NCBI GenBank assembly: GCA_017424085.1
Contig: JAFPBP010000120.1
Location: 1 to 14,244, forward strand
Direction: 5' to 3'
DNA from: Clostridia bacterium
Lineage (GTDB): Bacteria; Bacillota; Clostridia; Oscillospirales; UBA644
DNA length: 14,244 bases
Below, piece after piece: positions 13,081 through 14,244 of the stretch (the stretch's first letter is position 1; each line of letters starts with the position of its first letter). Made by a program: the position numbers and the translations under genes. A model generated the notes under the pieces. It was not told where the DNA came from, searched no databases, and saw nothing but the letters and a program-made list of their open reading frames with translations.

Positions 13081-13815
13081 ATGGAATTCAACATCAACCA
13101 TCCGCTCCTGTACGTCCTCGTTGCCGCCGTCATCGCCGTGGTGCTGGCGCAATCGGTGTTCTTCCTCGTCAAGGCGTGGAAGCGGGGCGTTCAGCTGGGG
13201 ATCGACAAGAAAAAGCTTCGCAAGATCGCAACCACCGCCGCCGTCTTCACCGTGGCGCCCGCCGTCTCCATCGTCATCGGCGTTCTGACCCTGTCCAAGC
13301 AGCTGGGCGTCGCTCTCCCTTGGCTCCGTCTGAGCGTGGTGGGATCCCTGTCCTATGAAATGCTTGCCGCCAGCAACACGCTGGGTGCCATGGGCTTGTC
13401 CGCCGTGACCACCCCCAACGCCTCCCAGTACGTGACCGTGGCGCTGGTCATGACCATCAGCATCATGGTGGGCATCTGGCTGGTCCCCGTCCTCTGCAAG
13501 CGCCTGCAAAGCGGCATGAGCAAGCTGGAAAAGCGGGATAAGAAATGGGCAGACGTGTTCCAGTCCGCTCTGTTTTTGGGGATGATCTCCGCCTTCGTGG
13601 GCATCGTGTTCTGCGATTTCTCCGATATTTTCGTGGGCGAATTCAAGGGACTGATCCCCGTTCTTGTTATGCTGGTCTCTGCCGTGGTCATGGTGATCTG
13701 CGGCGTTTTGTCCAAAAAGGTCGAAAAAGCCCGCTGGCTTGCCGACTATGCATTGCCCGCAAGCCTCATCCTCGGGATGGCAAGCGCCATTCCTCTGACG
13801 GCTTGGCTGGGTTAA
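13081..13815 (+). CDS. DUF5058 family membrane protein
   Basis: This 244-residue integral membrane protein has about six membrane segments: near residues 9-30, 48-70, 77-105, 116-140, about 160-205 (two helices) and 222-243. I recognise the DUF5058 pattern by AQSVFFLVKAWKRG (23-36), then FTVAPAVSIVIGVLTLSK, LPWLRLSVVGSLSYE and ASNTLGAMG. The family is found mainly in Firmicutes; I know of no proven function. The repeated small-residue helices look more like a transporter than an enzyme, and there is no ATP-binding or catalytic motif. It has its own promoter and is followed after 12 bases by a second membrane protein gene that begins behind a strong GGAGG, so the two probably act as a pair. 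Family assignment is from memory of the sequence pattern. Confidence 0.85.
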   Translation: MEFNINHPLLYVLVAAVIAVVLAQSVFFLVKAWKRGVQLGIDKKKLRKIATTAAVFTVAPAVSIVIGVLTLSKQLGVALPWLRLSVVGSLSYEMLAASNTLGAMGLSAVTTPNASQYVTVALVMTISIMVGIWLVPVLCKRLQSGMSKLEKRDKKWADVFQSALFLGMISAFVGIVFCDFSDIFVGEFKGLIPVLVMLVSAVVMVICGVLSKKVEKARWLADYALPASLILGMASAIPLTAWLG

Positions 13816-13827
13816 GGAGGTGCCGAT

Positions 13828-14244
13828 ATGAAGCGTGAAATGACTTATATGGATCAGGTGTACCGCTGGGGTGCTGCCTGGAATCTGTCCGTGGCGGGCA
13901 TCCTTTTGGCGTTCCCCGTGGTTTTGTGCGTGATCTTCGGCGTTCTGCCCGATTGGCAGGGGCTGCTCGGAGGTCTTCTCCTCACCGCTCCCATGTATTG
14001 GGCGGTGGGCGTGGTGGAGACCATTACGTATATCCCCATGCTGGGCGCAGGCGGCTCCTATCTGTCCTTCGTTACGGGCAACATCTCCAACCTGAAGCTT
14101 CCCTGTGCCCTTAACGCTCTGGAGCAGGCGCAGGTGAAAGCCAATTCCGAGGAGGGCGAGGTGGTCTCCACCATCGCCATTGCCGTCTCCAGCATCGTTA
14201 CCACGCTGATCATCATTCTGGGTGTGGTCCTCATCATTCCCCTC
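13828..14244 (+). CDS. Partner membrane protein of DUF5058 (C-terminus cut by window edge)
   Basis: From the ATG at 13828 there are 139 codons without a stop up to the right edge. A strong GGAGG (13816-13820) lies seven bases before the ATG and directly after the DUF5058 stop, so the pair is co-transcribed. The visible part starts MKREMTYMDQVYRWGAAWN and has membrane segments near residues 20-40, 45-70 and 118-139. Between the last two, a conserved-looking stretch GNISNLKLPCALNALEQAQ (about 88-106) may be a functional loop. I do not know a named family. Its tight coupling to DUF5058 suggests a two-subunit membrane transporter, but this is inference only. Confidence 0.85.
   Translation, partial: MKREMTYMDQVYRWGAAWNLSVAGILLAFPVVLCVIFGVLPDWQGLLGGLLLTAPMYWAVGVVETITYIPMLGAGGSYLSFVTGNISNLKLPCALNALEQAQVKANSEEGEVVSTIAIAVSSIVTTLIIILGVVLIIPL

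Noticed and set aside
1..14244. CRISPR arrays, insertion sequences, phage genes, tRNA or rRNA
   Set aside because: No regular repeat-spacer pattern, transposase or integrase motif, or RNA gene signature was seen on either strand.

Overview
The window is about 57% GC by eye and almost fully coding. Purine-rich GGAGG-type ribosome sites, sigma-A-like -35/-10 boxes with 17-bp spacers, ATGA stop/start overlaps and gene families typical of Clostridia (the response regulator/kinase/membrane protein trio, DUF5058, a zinc-type L31) point to a GC-rich Clostridia member, probably an uncultured gut Oscillospirales- or Christensenellales-like lineage. This is inferred from gene content; no taxonomic marker such as rRNA is present.

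Layout. (1) Positions 1-2565, minus strand: an OmpR-family response regulator, a HAMP-type histidine kinase with a very short external loop, and a polytopic membrane protein that runs off the left edge. They form one tightly coupled operon, and an 11-bp direct repeat sits in the -35 region of its promoter. (2) Positions 2659-8537, minus strand: a four-gene operon read from a consensus-like promoter. The order is a large HflK-like SPFH protein with an extra polytopic N-terminal domain, an HflC-like SPFH protein, a third HflK-like SPFH protein, and a P1B-type metal ATPase with unusual transmembrane metal-site motifs. A strong terminator ends it. (3) Positions 8582-10059, minus strand: a monocistronic cytosolic NodB-like deacetylase-fold protein with its own promoter and tandem terminators. 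(4) Positions 10085-10427, minus strand: rpmE (ribosomal protein L31, zinc type) with a leader hairpin. (5) Positions 10509-12999, plus strand: thrC-thrB from a perfect-consensus promoter, ending at a strong terminator. (6) Positions 13012-14244, plus strand: a DUF5058 membrane protein and a partner membrane protein cut by the right edge.

How they work together. thrC and thrB are the last two enzymes of threonine synthesis, with no hom in this window. The SPFH/ATPase operon is the most interesting unit: three different SPFH proteins are made with one metal pump and no FtsH gene in sight. This suggests a membrane-scaffold-plus-metal-transport complex rather than the usual FtsH-HflKC protease system. 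The histidine kinase probably reads its signal inside or at the membrane, perhaps through the polytopic protein made with it. No rRNA, tRNA, CRISPR, insertion sequence or phage gene was seen, and every non-coding gap is under 300 bp and is covered by the listed promoters and terminators.
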